From positions 4,712,001-4,776,000 of the forward strand of contig NSGV01000001.1 in NCBI GenBank assembly GCA_002300355.1: 64,000 nt of DNA, written 5' to 3'. Within the stretch, counting starts at the first letter, position 1. Each line of letters begins with the position of its first letter. Origin of the DNA: Streptomyces sp. TLI_235. Its GTDB lineage: Bacteria > Actinomycetota > Actinomycetes > Streptomycetales > Streptomycetaceae. Under the pieces are notes generated by a model. It saw only the letters and a list, made by a program, of their open reading frames with translations, did not search any database and was not told the DNA's origin. Below, piece by piece: positions 25,766 to 34,601 of this stretch. A program made the position numbers and the translations under genes.

Positions 25766-25840
25766 GGCGCCAAGCCTAGGGCGTGTCCTCCTACCCGGAG
25801 GACGCACCCCGGGGCTCCGGCGTCCCCGCCCGCCGGGCCG

Positions 25841-25966
25841 TCAGCGGACCAGCAGCAGGGCCGCGACGAACGCGAGGACCGCCAGCAGCAGGCCGGCGCG
25901 GCGGAGCATCCGCTGCGCCCTCCGGGCTTCGGGGGAGGGCTCGTCGCGGGGGTCTGACCAGAGCAC
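25841..25966 (-). CDS. mmpB: MmpB-type morphogenic membrane micropeptide, 41 aa
   Basis: GTG 25966 with AGGA seven bases upstream opens a 41-residue peptide. It has a polar N-terminus (VLWSDPRDEPSPEARRAQRM) and a single transmembrane helix (AGLLLAVLAFVAALLLV) ending in Arg. The LWSDP-x-x-EP-P-E start, the length, the single helix and the location beside maf match the small MmpB proteins of streptomycetes as I remember them. These act in aerial development. It is easily missed because of its size. A 16-bp perfect palindrome lies 35 nt upstream. Confidence 0.75.
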   Translation of the reverse strand: MLWSDPRDEPSPEARRAQRMLRRAGLLLAVLAFVAALLLVR

Positions 25967-26000
25967 CTCACAATCCTGCTGTGGGCGCGCGGAGGGCGCC

Positions 26001-26016
26001 TGAGTACGCGTACTCA
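26001..26016. promoter_or_regulatory. Perfect 16-bp palindrome, candidate operator
   Basis: TGAGTACGCGTACTCA is fully self-complementary. It sits 35 nt upstream of the micropeptide start and 181 nt before the divergent doxX-like gene. Its symmetry and promoter position suggest binding of a dimeric regulator. Confidence 0.6.
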
Positions 26017-26196
26017 AACCGGGCTGCCCCGTCCGGAACCCTTGACGCGCGGACCGGTCGGCCCTGCAATGGTCCGGACGACTTGTCGCGTCCATGATCT
26101 GTGCGGGCAGAGGGTGCGGCGGCGTCACCGGGTCAGGGACACCACGGGCGTCCGGCGGACGCCCGCCCCCACAGGTTCCAGCCGAGGAGACGTACC

Positions 26197-26625
26197 GTGC
26201 CCCGTCCGTCCGTCAGTTCGTTGGAGACCGCCCGCCCGTACGCGGTGGGCCTGTTCCGCGTCGTCGCAGGCCTGCTGTTCACGGCCCACGGCGCCGCATC
26301 GCTGTTCGGCGTCCCGGCGGGCGGCCGGGGCGGCGGCACCGTGGAGGCGTGGTCCTGGCCCGGCTGGTACGCCGCGGTCATCCAGCTCGTCGGCGGCGCC
26401 CTGGTGCTGCTCGGGCTCGCCACCCGCGCCGCCGCCGTCGTCTGCTCCGGCTCGATGGCCTACGCCTACTTCTCCGTCCACCAGGAGCACGCGCTCTGGC
26501 CGATGCAGAACGGCGGCGAGCCGGCCGCGCTGTTCGCCTGGGTGTTCCTGCTGATCGCGGTGCTCGGCCCCGGCGCGGTGGCCCTGGACGGCCTGCTCGG
26601 CCGCCGCTCCGCCGAGGCCGGCTGA
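26197..26625 (+). CDS. DoxX-family membrane protein
   Basis: This 142-residue protein has four hydrophobic segments: GLFRVVAGLLFTAHGAASLFG, WYAAVIQLVGGALVLLGLA, AAAVVCSGSMAYAYFSVHQ and LFAWVFLLIAVLGPGAVAL. It carries the DoxX signature FTAHGAASLFG near the N-terminus. GTG 26197 follows GAGGAG. DoxX proteins sit in the cytoplasmic membrane and are linked to thiol and redox stress or quinone use in actinomycetes; the exact role is unclear. It is convergent with the carboxylase epsilon gene. Confidence 0.85.
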   Translation: MPRPSVSSLETARPYAVGLFRVVAGLLFTAHGAASLFGVPAGGRGGGTVEAWSWPGWYAAVIQLVGGALVLLGLATRAAAVVCSGSMAYAYFSVHQEHALWPMQNGGEPAALFAWVFLLIAVLGPGAVALDGLLGRRSAEAG

Positions 26626-26654
26626 CCGGGCCGCCGCACCCGCCGCGCAACGCC

Positions 26655-26701
26655 GGACGGCCCGGCGCACCGCCCCGCGAAGGGGGTGCACCGGGCCGTC
26701 C
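26655..26701. terminator. Bidirectional terminator between doxX and carboxylase genes
   Basis: GGACGGCCCGG pairs with CCGGGCCGTCC across an interior that pairs partly again (GCACCGCCCC with AGGGGGTGC). It lies between convergent genes ending at 26625 and 26714. Confidence 0.7.
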
Positions 26702-26713
26702 TGCCGCCTCGGC

Positions 26714-26932
26714 TCAGCGGGCCCAGCCGGAGGTCCGCCAGGCGGCGGGGCCGTGGGCCGGCATGCTGCGCATCTTCCGCGCGTGGTCGCGCCACGGGGA
26801 CGCCGGGCCGCCCGCCCGGCCGGCCGCCTCGGCGGCGGCCTGCGCGGCGGCGGCCCGGGAATGGACCACCGCCAGGACGGTGGCCAGCTCCTCGGGGGTC
26901 GGCTGCCCGTGCAGCACCTGGATGGGGGCCAT
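26714..26932 (-). CDS. pccE: Acyl-CoA carboxylase epsilon subunit
   Basis: This 72-residue protein lies directly downstream of the carboxylase beta gene (24 nt). It starts IQVLHGQPTPEELATVLAVVHSR, the conserved helix that docks on the beta hexamer in actinobacterial carboxylases. It ends with a short Trp-rich tail (AAWRTSGWAR). Epsilon subunits have no catalysis of their own but strongly raise carboxylase activity. The family and context make the call reliable despite the small size. Confidence 0.9.
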   Translation of the reverse strand: MAPIQVLHGQPTPEELATVLAVVHSRAAAAQAAAEAAGRAGGPASPWRDHARKMRSMPAHGPAAWRTSGWAR

Positions 26933-26956
26933 GGGTCGATCCTCTCGCGGAACGGA

Positions 26957-28549
<1,593 letters not shown>

Positions 28550-28620
28550 GTGAGGTGGCTCTCCCTGGTCCTTGGCCGCACCCGAAGCCGACGACGGCAT
28601 GAGGGCAGGGCGGCACTGCG

Positions 28621-28635
28621 ACTACCGCCAAGTAG
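28621..28635. promoter_or_regulatory. Candidate operator before pccB
   Basis: ACTACCGCCAAGTAG (complement CTACTTGGCGGTAGT) lies 72 nt upstream of pccB. It shares 13 of 15 bases with the site before accA2 and also resembles the site before the acyl-CoA dehydrogenase at 57454. Confidence 0.55.
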
Positions 28636-28670
28636 CGTAGCCAGCCGCACGCGAATCGTGTTATGGCCAG

Positions 28671-28685
28671 CGACACAGTGTGTCG
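28671..28685. promoter_or_regulatory. 15-bp perfect inverted repeat
   Basis: CGACACA-G-TGTGTCG is fully symmetric. It lies 122 nt upstream of pccB and 278 nt before birA. It may bind a regulator; its target is unclear. Confidence 0.4.
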
Positions 28686-28780
28686 GAACGCCTTCTGCGG
28701 GACGATAAGGCGGCCTGTGGCCGGGGCGCTGTTTCGTCGCCCGCTCGCCTCCGGGCCCTCCTGGCCCGGCGCCGACGGTC

Positions 28781-28812
28781 TCCCCCAGCCCGGCGGCTGG
28801 GAGGTGCCCCCA
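28781..28812. repeat. Hairpin-tail repeat of the type common in streptomycete intergenic regions
   Basis: CCCAGCC pairs with GGCTGGG around a short GC loop, followed by AGGTGCCCCCA. I recognise the TCCCCCAGCC...GGCTGGGAGGTGCCCCCA layout as a sequence that recurs between genes in many Streptomyces genomes. The recurrence is from memory and cannot be tested here. Only one copy is evident in this window. Confidence 0.45.
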
Positions 28813-28962
28813 CGCTCCCCTCGCTCCTTCGTCGCTCCCTCGCGCCTCTCTTTCGGCACCGGCGGGTCCTTCGGCTCGGGGCGGGTCTCGCCCGTCCTTC
28901 GCGCCCCCCGCGCCGTCCGCGCTGCACCGGGCGCCACCCCGCCCCGTCGGTAGGCTGGCCCG

Positions 28963-29883
28963 GTGACCGACGCCGAGCAGCCCGAGCCCATCCGTCCCCG
29001 CCGCAGCGGCCTGCGCGGCCTCGGCCAGGGCGCCGGCCCCTCGCCCTGGACGGACCTGGAACGGCCCCCGCTGGACACCGCGGCCCTCCGCCGCGACCTG
29101 CTCGTCCCCGGCGGCCTGTGGACCTCGCTCGACATCGTCGCCGAGACCGGCTCCACCAACACCGACCTCGCCGCCCGCGCCCGGGCCGGCGCCCCCGAGG
29201 GCGCCGTCCTGATCGCCGAGTCGCAGAGTGCCGGCCGCGGCCGGCTGGAGCGCCGCTGGAGCGCCCCGCCGCGCTCCGGGCTCTTCCTCTCGATGCTGCT
29301 GCGACCCGCCGAGGTGCCGGTCGAGCGGTACGGCTGGCTGCCGATCCTGGTCGGCGTCGCCGCCGCCACCACCGTCTCCCGGATCGCCGAACTCGACACC
29401 GGCCTCAAGTGGCCCAACGACCTCCAGGTCACCGTCGGCGGCGAGGAACGCAAGATCGGCGGCATCCTCACCGAGCTCTCCGGCGGCGCCGTCGTCGTCG
29501 GCCTCGGCATCAACGTCTCGCTGCGCGCCGGCGAACTCCCGGTGCCCACCGCCGGCTCGCTCGCCCTCGCGGGAGCCGAAGTCACCGACCGGCAGATCCT
29601 GCTGCGCGGCCTGCTGCGGGAGTTCGCCGAACTGTACGGCGAGTGGCGGGCCGCGGCCGGCGACCCGCACGCCAGCGGACTGCTGCCCGCGTACACCGCC
29701 CGCTGCACCACGCTCGGCCGCCCCGTCCGGGTGCAACTGCCCGGTGACCGCGAACTCGCAGGTGAGGCCGTCGCGGTGGACGGCGACGGCCGGCTCGTCG
29801 TGCGCACCCCCGACGGCACCCGCCACCCGGTGGCGGCCGGGGACGTGGTGCACGTGCGCCCGGAGCGTCCGGACTCCGCCTGA
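28963..29883 (+). CDS. birA: Biotin-protein ligase
   Basis: This 306-residue ligase activates biotin as biotinyl-AMP and attaches it to the carrier lysine of the carboxylase alpha subunit (EAMKM at 21.5 kb). The GRGRLERRWSAP biotin/AMP loop, the TGSTNTDLAARA helix and the KWPNDLQV and KIGGILTEL motifs are all present. There is no N-terminal winged helix, so it is a group I enzyme unlikely to repress transcription. A C-terminal SH3-like cap (GEAVAVDGDGRLVVRTPDG) is present. GTG 28963 is the start. Confidence 0.93.
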   Translation: MTDAEQPEPIRPRRSGLRGLGQGAGPSPWTDLERPPLDTAALRRDLLVPGGLWTSLDIVAETGSTNTDLAARARAGAPEGAVLIAESQSAGRGRLERRWSAPPRSGLFLSMLLRPAEVPVERYGWLPILVGVAAATTVSRIAELDTGLKWPNDLQVTVGGEERKIGGILTELSGGAVVVGLGINVSLRAGELPVPTAGSLALAGAEVTDRQILLRGLLREFAELYGEWRAAAGDPHASGLLPAYTARCTTLGRPVRVQLPGDRELAGEAVAVDGDGRLVVRTPDGTRHPVAAGDVVHVRPERPDSA

Positions 29884-30026
29884 TCCGGACGGATGCCCCG
29901 GATTGCGGGATTCCGTGCGAACATTCCACCTGGCAGCGGTGTGAGGCGCGCCACTACCCCCGGGTGGTCGGCCGCCCTTGACAGGCAGGACAAGAGGAAG
30001 TGCGGCGACCGCACGGGGATGGACCG

Positions 30027-31115
30027 GTGGCAGGCGAGGAATCGGGCAACGGCGACGGCGGCCAAGACAACGGCGGGGCGGGCGAACGCACCGTCGCGCT
30101 GGATCTGGAACGGCTGATCCTCGACGCCCCGCGCAAATACACCCCCTACCAGGCCGCCCGCGCGGCCGACGTCCCGATGGACCTGGCCACCAGGTTCTGG
30201 CGGGCGATGGGCTTCCCCGACATCGGCCAGTCCCGGGCGCTGACCGACAACGACGTGATCGCGCTGCGCCGCCTCGCCGGCCTCATCGAGTCCGGACTGC
30301 TCAGCGAGTCGATGGCGATCCAGGTCGCCCGCTCCACCGGCCAGACCACCGCCCGGCTCGCGGGCTGGCAGATGGACACCTTCCTGGAGAACCTCACCCA
30401 GGCCGTCGAGCCCGGCCTCACCCGGGCCGAGGTCGCCTACCCGCTCACCGAACTGCTGCTGCCCGAACTGGAGCAGTTCCTGGTGTACGTCTGGCGCCGC
30501 CAGCTCGCCGCCGTCACCGGCCGCGTGGTGCACGCCGCCGAGGACACCGAGATCACCAGCGGCCGGCTCGCCGTCGGCTTCGCCGACCTGGTCGGTTTCA
30601 CCCGGCTCTCGCGCCGGCTGGAGGAGGAGGAGCTCGGCGAACTCGTCGAGACCTTCGAGAACACCTGCTCCGACCTCATCGCCGGCCAGGGCGGCCGGGT
30701 CATCAAGACCCTCGGTGACGAGATCCTCTACGTCACCGAGGACCCGGCGGTCGCCGCCGAGATCGCCCTCTGCCTGGTCGAGACGCTCGCCAAGGAGGAC
30801 ACCATGCCCGCGCTGCGGGTCGGCATGGCCTTCGGCACCGTCACCTCCCGAATGGGCGACGTCTTCGGCACCACCGTCAACCTGGCCAGCCGGCTCACCT
30901 CGATCGCCCCGCGGGACGCGGTGCTCGTCGACGGCGACTTCGCCGCCGCGCTGGAGCAGACCGGAGCCGTCCCGCCGCACGTGCCGGAGGACCCGGCCGG
31001 CCGCCAGGCGGAGGGCGGCTTCCCCTTCCACCTCCAGCCGATGTGGCGGCGCCCGGTGCGCGGCCTCGGCCTGGTCGAGCCGTGGCTGCTCGGCCGGAGC
31101 CACGACCCGGAGTGA
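30027..31115 (+). CDS. cya: Class III adenylate cyclase
   Basis: This 362-residue soluble cyclase converts ATP to cAMP. An N-terminal helical regulatory region (YTPYQAARAADVPMDLATRFWRAMGF) precedes the catalytic domain. Metal-binding aspartates are in VGFADLVGFTRLS and KTLGDEILYV, and the transition-state Asn/Arg are in TTVNLASRL. I chose GTG 30027, with GGGGA at 8 nt; an in-frame GTG at 30000 has its purine run too close. In streptomycetes this gene drives germination and development through Crp. A consensus CRP-type site occurs in this window at 47650. Confidence 0.9.
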   Translation: MAGEESGNGDGGQDNGGAGERTVALDLERLILDAPRKYTPYQAARAADVPMDLATRFWRAMGFPDIGQSRALTDNDVIALRRLAGLIESGLLSESMAIQVARSTGQTTARLAGWQMDTFLENLTQAVEPGLTRAEVAYPLTELLLPELEQFLVYVWRRQLAAVTGRVVHAAEDTEITSGRLAVGFADLVGFTRLSRRLEEEELGELVETFENTCSDLIAGQGGRVIKTLGDEILYVTEDPAVAAEIALCLVETLAKEDTMPALRVGMAFGTVTSRMGDVFGTTVNLASRLTSIAPRDAVLVDGDFAAALEQTGAVPPHVPEDPAGRQAEGGFPFHLQPMWRRPVRGLGLVEPWLLGRSHDPE

Positions 31116-31268
31116 CGCGGGCCGCCCGCGCCTCCCTCCGCCGCGGACGCTCACGACTTCACCTTGACAAATCGGGCAATGCCTTACCAAACCGCCATAA
31201 TCTTGATCCAGGATGGATGCGCACCAGGGCGGACGCACCAGGGTGGACCAAGGGACGAGGCGATCCGG

Positions 31269-33089
31269 TTGAGCGGTGAGGCGGACAGCGCTGCGGACCG
31301 GGCCGGCCAACCCCCTGCCACCCCGGACGTGCGTCTGCGTGCGGTCGTCGAACTCGCCCACGACATGGCGGGGGCGCTGACGCCGCTGGAGGCCGTCCGC
31401 GCCGCAGTCGTCCGCGCCACCGCCGCGCTGGAGGCCACCATGGCCGCCGTCTCGGTCTGGGACCGCGAGTCCGGCCGGCTCCGGGTGCTCGCCAACTACG
31501 GCGAACTCGCCGCCGGCGAGGAGGAGTTCCCCGAGGACGAGTCCTACCCGGTGGCCGACTTCCCGGAGATCGTCACCTACCTCGAAGAGCACTGGACCAC
31601 CGGCCGGCTGCCCCGCGCCTGGGTGCAGACCGCCGAGGACACCGACCCCCTCCACGCACCGGACCACCCGTCCGCGAGCGCGTTCTGCCTGCAGCGCGCC
31701 GCCGGACTGCGCCGGCGCGGCCGGGAGTGCTGCCTGGTCGCCCCGATCGTCCTGCACGGCCAGGCTTGGGGCGAGCTCTACCTCGCCCGCAGCGCCGGGC
31801 TCCCGGTCTTCGGCGAGGCCGACGTCGACTACGCCACCCTGCTCGCCGCCCAGATCTCGGCCGGACTCTCGCAGACCGAACGGCTCGCCGACCTCCGCCG
31901 GCTCGCCTTCACCGACCCGCTCACCGGCCTCGCCAACCGGCGCGCCGTCGACGCCCGGCTGGAGAGCGCCCTGCAGGCGCACAACCGCGACAACACCGTC
32001 GTCAGCCTCGTCGTCTGCGACGTCAACGGCCTCAAGCGGGTCAACGACCAACTCGGCCACGAGATGGGCGACCGCCTGCTGGAACGGTTCGCCCACCAGC
32101 TCTCGCTCTGCGCCGCCAAACTCCCCGGCAGCCTCGCCGCCCGGCTCGGCGGCGACGAGTTCTGCCTCCTCGTCGAGGGCCAGAAGGCCGACGAGGTGGT
32201 GGCCGTCGCCGAGGAGCTCTGCGCCCGCGCCCTGCAGCTCACCGAGGGCGAGGGCGTCGCCTGCGGCGTCGCCTCCACCGGCGACTCCATCGGCCCGGTC
32301 TCCACCGCCGACCGGCTGTTCCGACTCGCCGACGCCGCCCAGTACCGCGCCAAGGCCTCCCGCGCCGCCCACCCCGTGGTGGCCGGCCGCAGCCACGGCC
32401 CCGGCTTCTCACCCGACCCCACCGTGATGCTCGCCGACGCCGCCGACCCCCGCCACCGCGCCGACGGCCGCCGCGGCGGATCCGGCCAGCGCGGAAACGG
32501 CGACCGCCGGCGGTTCCGCGGCGCCGCGCGCAGCGCCGACCCCGGCCAGCTGCTCATCACCGTGCTCGCCGCCCTCGACCAGAACGAGGTCCACCGCACC
32601 AGCCACCCCGCCGACACCCTCGCCCGGCTGGTCACCGTCGCCGAGACGTCCGCCCGGCTGCTGGACGCCGTCGCCTGGTGGGTCTCCTACGTGCCGCCCG
32701 GCTCGCACCTGATGCGCACCGCCCAGCACGCCGTCTACCGGATGACCAGCGGCCCGAGCAGCTCCGGCGCCGCCACCCAGCGCGCCCAGATCGAGGCCCC
32801 GGACGCCGTCTTCGACCTGCGCCACTACCCGCTCACCCGGCGGGCCTCCCGCGGCGGCGGCTTCGCCCTGCGGGCCGGCTCGGCCGGCAACGACCCCTCC
32901 GAGGAGGCCGTGATGGTGGTCAGCGGCTACAAGGGCATGGTCGCCGCCGGCGGCCCCAACCCGGCCGGCGGCTGGCTGGTCGAACTCTTCGCCGACGAGT
33001 CCACCCTCCCGCTCGGCCAGGTCGCCTCCGCCCTCCGCGCCCTCGTCGCCGTCGCCCTCTCCGGCCCCACCTCGCCACCCCCGGACTAG
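31269..33089 (+). CDS. GAF-GGDEF diguanylate cyclase
   Basis: This protein of about 606 residues has an N-terminal GAF-like sensor (AVVRATAALEATMAAVSVWDRES to LARSAGLPVFGEADVDYATLLAAQISAGLSQTERL). A GGDEF domain follows (FTDPLTGLANRRAVDARLE; active-site RLGGDEFCLLVEG), then a C-terminal 200-residue extension of unknown fold. The signature is intact, so synthesis of cyclic di-GMP is likely. No inhibitory RxxD is evident. No EAL domain is present. TTG 31269 follows GACGAGG. The context next to cya matches the S. coelicolor gene I recall as cdgE (SCO4931); the name is left open. Confidence 0.88.
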   Translation: MSGEADSAADRAGQPPATPDVRLRAVVELAHDMAGALTPLEAVRAAVVRATAALEATMAAVSVWDRESGRLRVLANYGELAAGEEEFPEDESYPVADFPEIVTYLEEHWTTGRLPRAWVQTAEDTDPLHAPDHPSASAFCLQRAAGLRRRGRECCLVAPIVLHGQAWGELYLARSAGLPVFGEADVDYATLLAAQISAGLSQTERLADLRRLAFTDPLTGLANRRAVDARLESALQAHNRDNTVVSLVVCDVNGLKRVNDQLGHEMGDRLLERFAHQLSLCAAKLPGSLAARLGGDEFCLLVEGQKADEVVAVAEELCARALQLTEGEGVACGVASTGDSIGPVSTADRLFRLADAAQYRAKASRAAHPVVAGRSHGPGFSPDPTVMLADAADPRHRADGRRGGSGQRGNGDRRRFRGAARSADPGQLLITVLAALDQNEVHRTSHPADTLARLVTVAETSARLLDAVAWWVSYVPPGSHLMRTAQHAVYRMTSGPSSSGAATQRAQIEAPDAVFDLRHYPLTRRASRGGGFALRAGSAGNDPSEEAVMVVSGYKGMVAAGGPNPAGGWLVELFADESTLPLGQVASALRALVAVALSGPTSPPPD

Positions 33090-33260
33090 GTGTACTCGGC
33101 CCTGCCGCCGCGGAGAACCGCGGGGGCCCGTGCGGTGAGGCTTCGACGGGCCGGCACGGGGTACGTCACATCTGGGCCACAGGGTCCGTCCGAGGGCTGT
33201 GCCGGGCGGGCGGCGGCTGCGACAGTGGGCCGGACATCATCGGGGGACCTGGGAGGGACC

Positions 33261-33608
33261 ATGCGTACCAAGTTGGCGGGGGCACTGCTCGCACTCGCAC
33301 TGGCGGTCGGCGGATCCGCGCTGGCCGGCGGCGAGGCCGCGGCGGCGACGACCCGCACCGCACCCGCGGCGGCCGTTCAGCAGGCCCCGGCGCAGGCGCC
33401 CGCGCAGGCCAGGGCGCTCGGGCAGGCGGCGGCGCCAGCGGTCGCCCCGGCGGCGTCCAAGCAGAAGACCGCCAAGGTGGCGAAGTCCAAGTCGAAGTCC
33501 AAGAAGAAGAAGAGCTTCTTCGGCACCGTCGCGGGCATCGTGATCGGCGTCGCGGTCCTCGGCATCGTGCTGATCGTCATCGTGATGGCGATGCGCCGCA
33601 GGAACTGA
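33261..33608 (+). CDS. Small secreted or membrane protein with Ala/Gln-rich and Lys/Ser-rich segments
   Basis: ATG 33261 after GGGAGGGACC opens a 115-residue protein. It has an N-terminal signal sequence (MRTKLAGALLALALAVGGSA), an Ala/Pro/Gln-rich linker and a very basic block (KQKTAKVAKSKSKSKKKKS). One transmembrane helix (VAGIVIGVAVLGIVLIVIVM) is followed by RRR. The basic block beside the second helix could contact acidic wall polymer or phospholipid. I do not recognise a named family. The gene stands alone between the GGDEF gene and fdhD. Confidence 0.65.
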   Translation: MRTKLAGALLALALAVGGSALAGGEAAAATTRTAPAAAVQQAPAQAPAQARALGQAAAPAVAPAASKQKTAKVAKSKSKSKKKKSFFGTVAGIVIGVAVLGIVLIVIVMAMRRRN

Positions 33609-33616
33609 CGGAGCGG

Positions 33617-33648
33617 CGGGTGGCGGCCCGTCAGCCGGTCGCCACCCG
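33617..33648. terminator. Stem-loop between convergent genes, overlapping the fdhD 3' end
   Basis: CGGGTGGCG pairs perfectly with CGCCACCCG across 14 nt. The right arm lies inside the last codons of fdhD (its stop is at 33631), so the gene and terminator share bases. Confidence 0.5.
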
Positions 33649-34452
33649 TTCCGTCCCGGTGTACACGTTGGCGCTCTCGCCGCGCAGGAAGCCCACCAGC
33701 GTGAGGCCCAGCTCCTCGGCGAGCTCGACCGCGAGCGAGGACGGCGCCGAGACCGCGGCCAGCAGCGGCACGCCCGCCAGCGCCGCCTTCTGGGTCAGCT
33801 CGAACGAGGCCCGCCCGCTCACCAGCAGCACGTGCCCGGTGAGCGGCAGCCGGCCCTCCCGCAGGGCCCAGCCGATCACCTTGTCCACCGCGTTGTGCCG
33901 CCCGACGTCCTCGCGGGCGCACAGCAGCCGGCCCTCCGCGTCGAACAGCCCGGCCGCGTGCAGCCCGCCGGTGGAGTCGAAGGCCCGCTGCGCGGCGCGG
34001 AGCCGGTCCGGCAGGCCGTACAGCAGCGCGGGGGAGACCCGCAGTTCGTCCCGGTCGACCGGCCAGCGGCTGTGTGTGCGGACGGACTCCACGGTGTCCC
34101 GGCCGCACAGCCCGCAGGCGCTGGTGGTGAGCAGGTTGCGGTGCCCGGAGAGCGGGGCCGCGTCGCCGCGGACCGTCGCGTCCACCACGTTGTAGGTGTT
34201 GGCGCCGTCCGCGTCCGTGCCGGCGCAGTACCGCAGGGCGGCCAGCTGCTCGGTGCGGTGCACCACGCCCTCGCCGACGAGGAAGCCCGCGACCAGGTCG
34301 AAGTCGTGGCCGGGGGTGCGCATGGTGACGGTCAGCGGTTCGCCGCCGAGCCGTATCTCCAGCGGCTCCTCGGCCGCCAGCGCGTCGGGCCGCACTCCCG
34401 TCTCGGTGCCGCGCAGCCGCACCACCCGGCGCCGTACCGTCGCCCGTGCCAT
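33631..34452 (-). CDS. fdhD: Formate dehydrogenase accessory sulfurtransferase
   Basis: This 273-residue FdhD protein carries sulfur from a cysteine desulfurase to the molybdenum cofactor of formate dehydrogenase. The essential cysteine pair is in SACGLCGRDTVE. Flanking signatures are MRTPGHDFDLVAGFLVGEGV, FDSTGGLHAAGLF, CAREDVGRHNAVDKVIG and LVSGRASFELTQKA. ATG 34452 is the start. No formate dehydrogenase gene is visible in the window, so its client lies elsewhere. It is divergent from hutH over 137 bp. Confidence 0.92.
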   Translation of the reverse strand: MARATVRRRVVRLRGTETGVRPDALAAEEPLEIRLGGEPLTVTMRTPGHDFDLVAGFLVGEGVVHRTEQLAALRYCAGTDADGANTYNVVDATVRGDAAPLSGHRNLLTTSACGLCGRDTVESVRTHSRWPVDRDELRVSPALLYGLPDRLRAAQRAFDSTGGLHAAGLFDAEGRLLCAREDVGRHNAVDKVIGWALREGRLPLTGHVLLVSGRASFELTQKAALAGVPLLAAVSAPSSLAVELAEELGLTLVGFLRGESANVYTGTERVATG

Positions 34453-34583
34453 CGACCCTCCGCATGCCGTTCTCCGCTGTGCCCAGCCTGCGGCACCGCC
34501 CGCCCGAAGGGAAATCCCCCGGGGCGCCGTCCGGGACGTGCCCGGGCCAGCGGTTGTCAGATTCCCATTCACCTGATCTCATT

Positions 34584-34601
34584 GTGCATATGGATATGCA
34601 C
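34584..34601. promoter_or_regulatory. Palindrome overlapping the hutH start codon
   Basis: GTGCATAT-GG-ATATGCAC has perfect 8-bp arms and includes the ATG of hutH (34590). It may be an operator that blocks transcription or a hairpin that hides the start. The MDMH coding sequence partly constrains these bases, which weakens the case. Confidence 0.45.

Larger units (their letters stand above)
28550..28962. other. Intergenic region between pccB and birA, no gene supported
   Basis: This 413-bp divergent promoter region has open frames on both strands, but none has a ribosome site and recognisable protein together. It holds the carboxylase operator at 28621-28635, a 15-bp palindrome at 28671-28685, and a hairpin-plus-tail repeat at 28781-28812. 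A pyrimidine-rich stretch follows from about 28810 to 28860. Confidence 0.6.

Noticed and set aside
31164..31200. A TTGACA box upstream of the GGDEF gene as a textbook promoter
   Set aside because: No good -10 hexamer lies 16-19 nt downstream; the CATAAT sequence is 26 nt away. I could not support a promoter.
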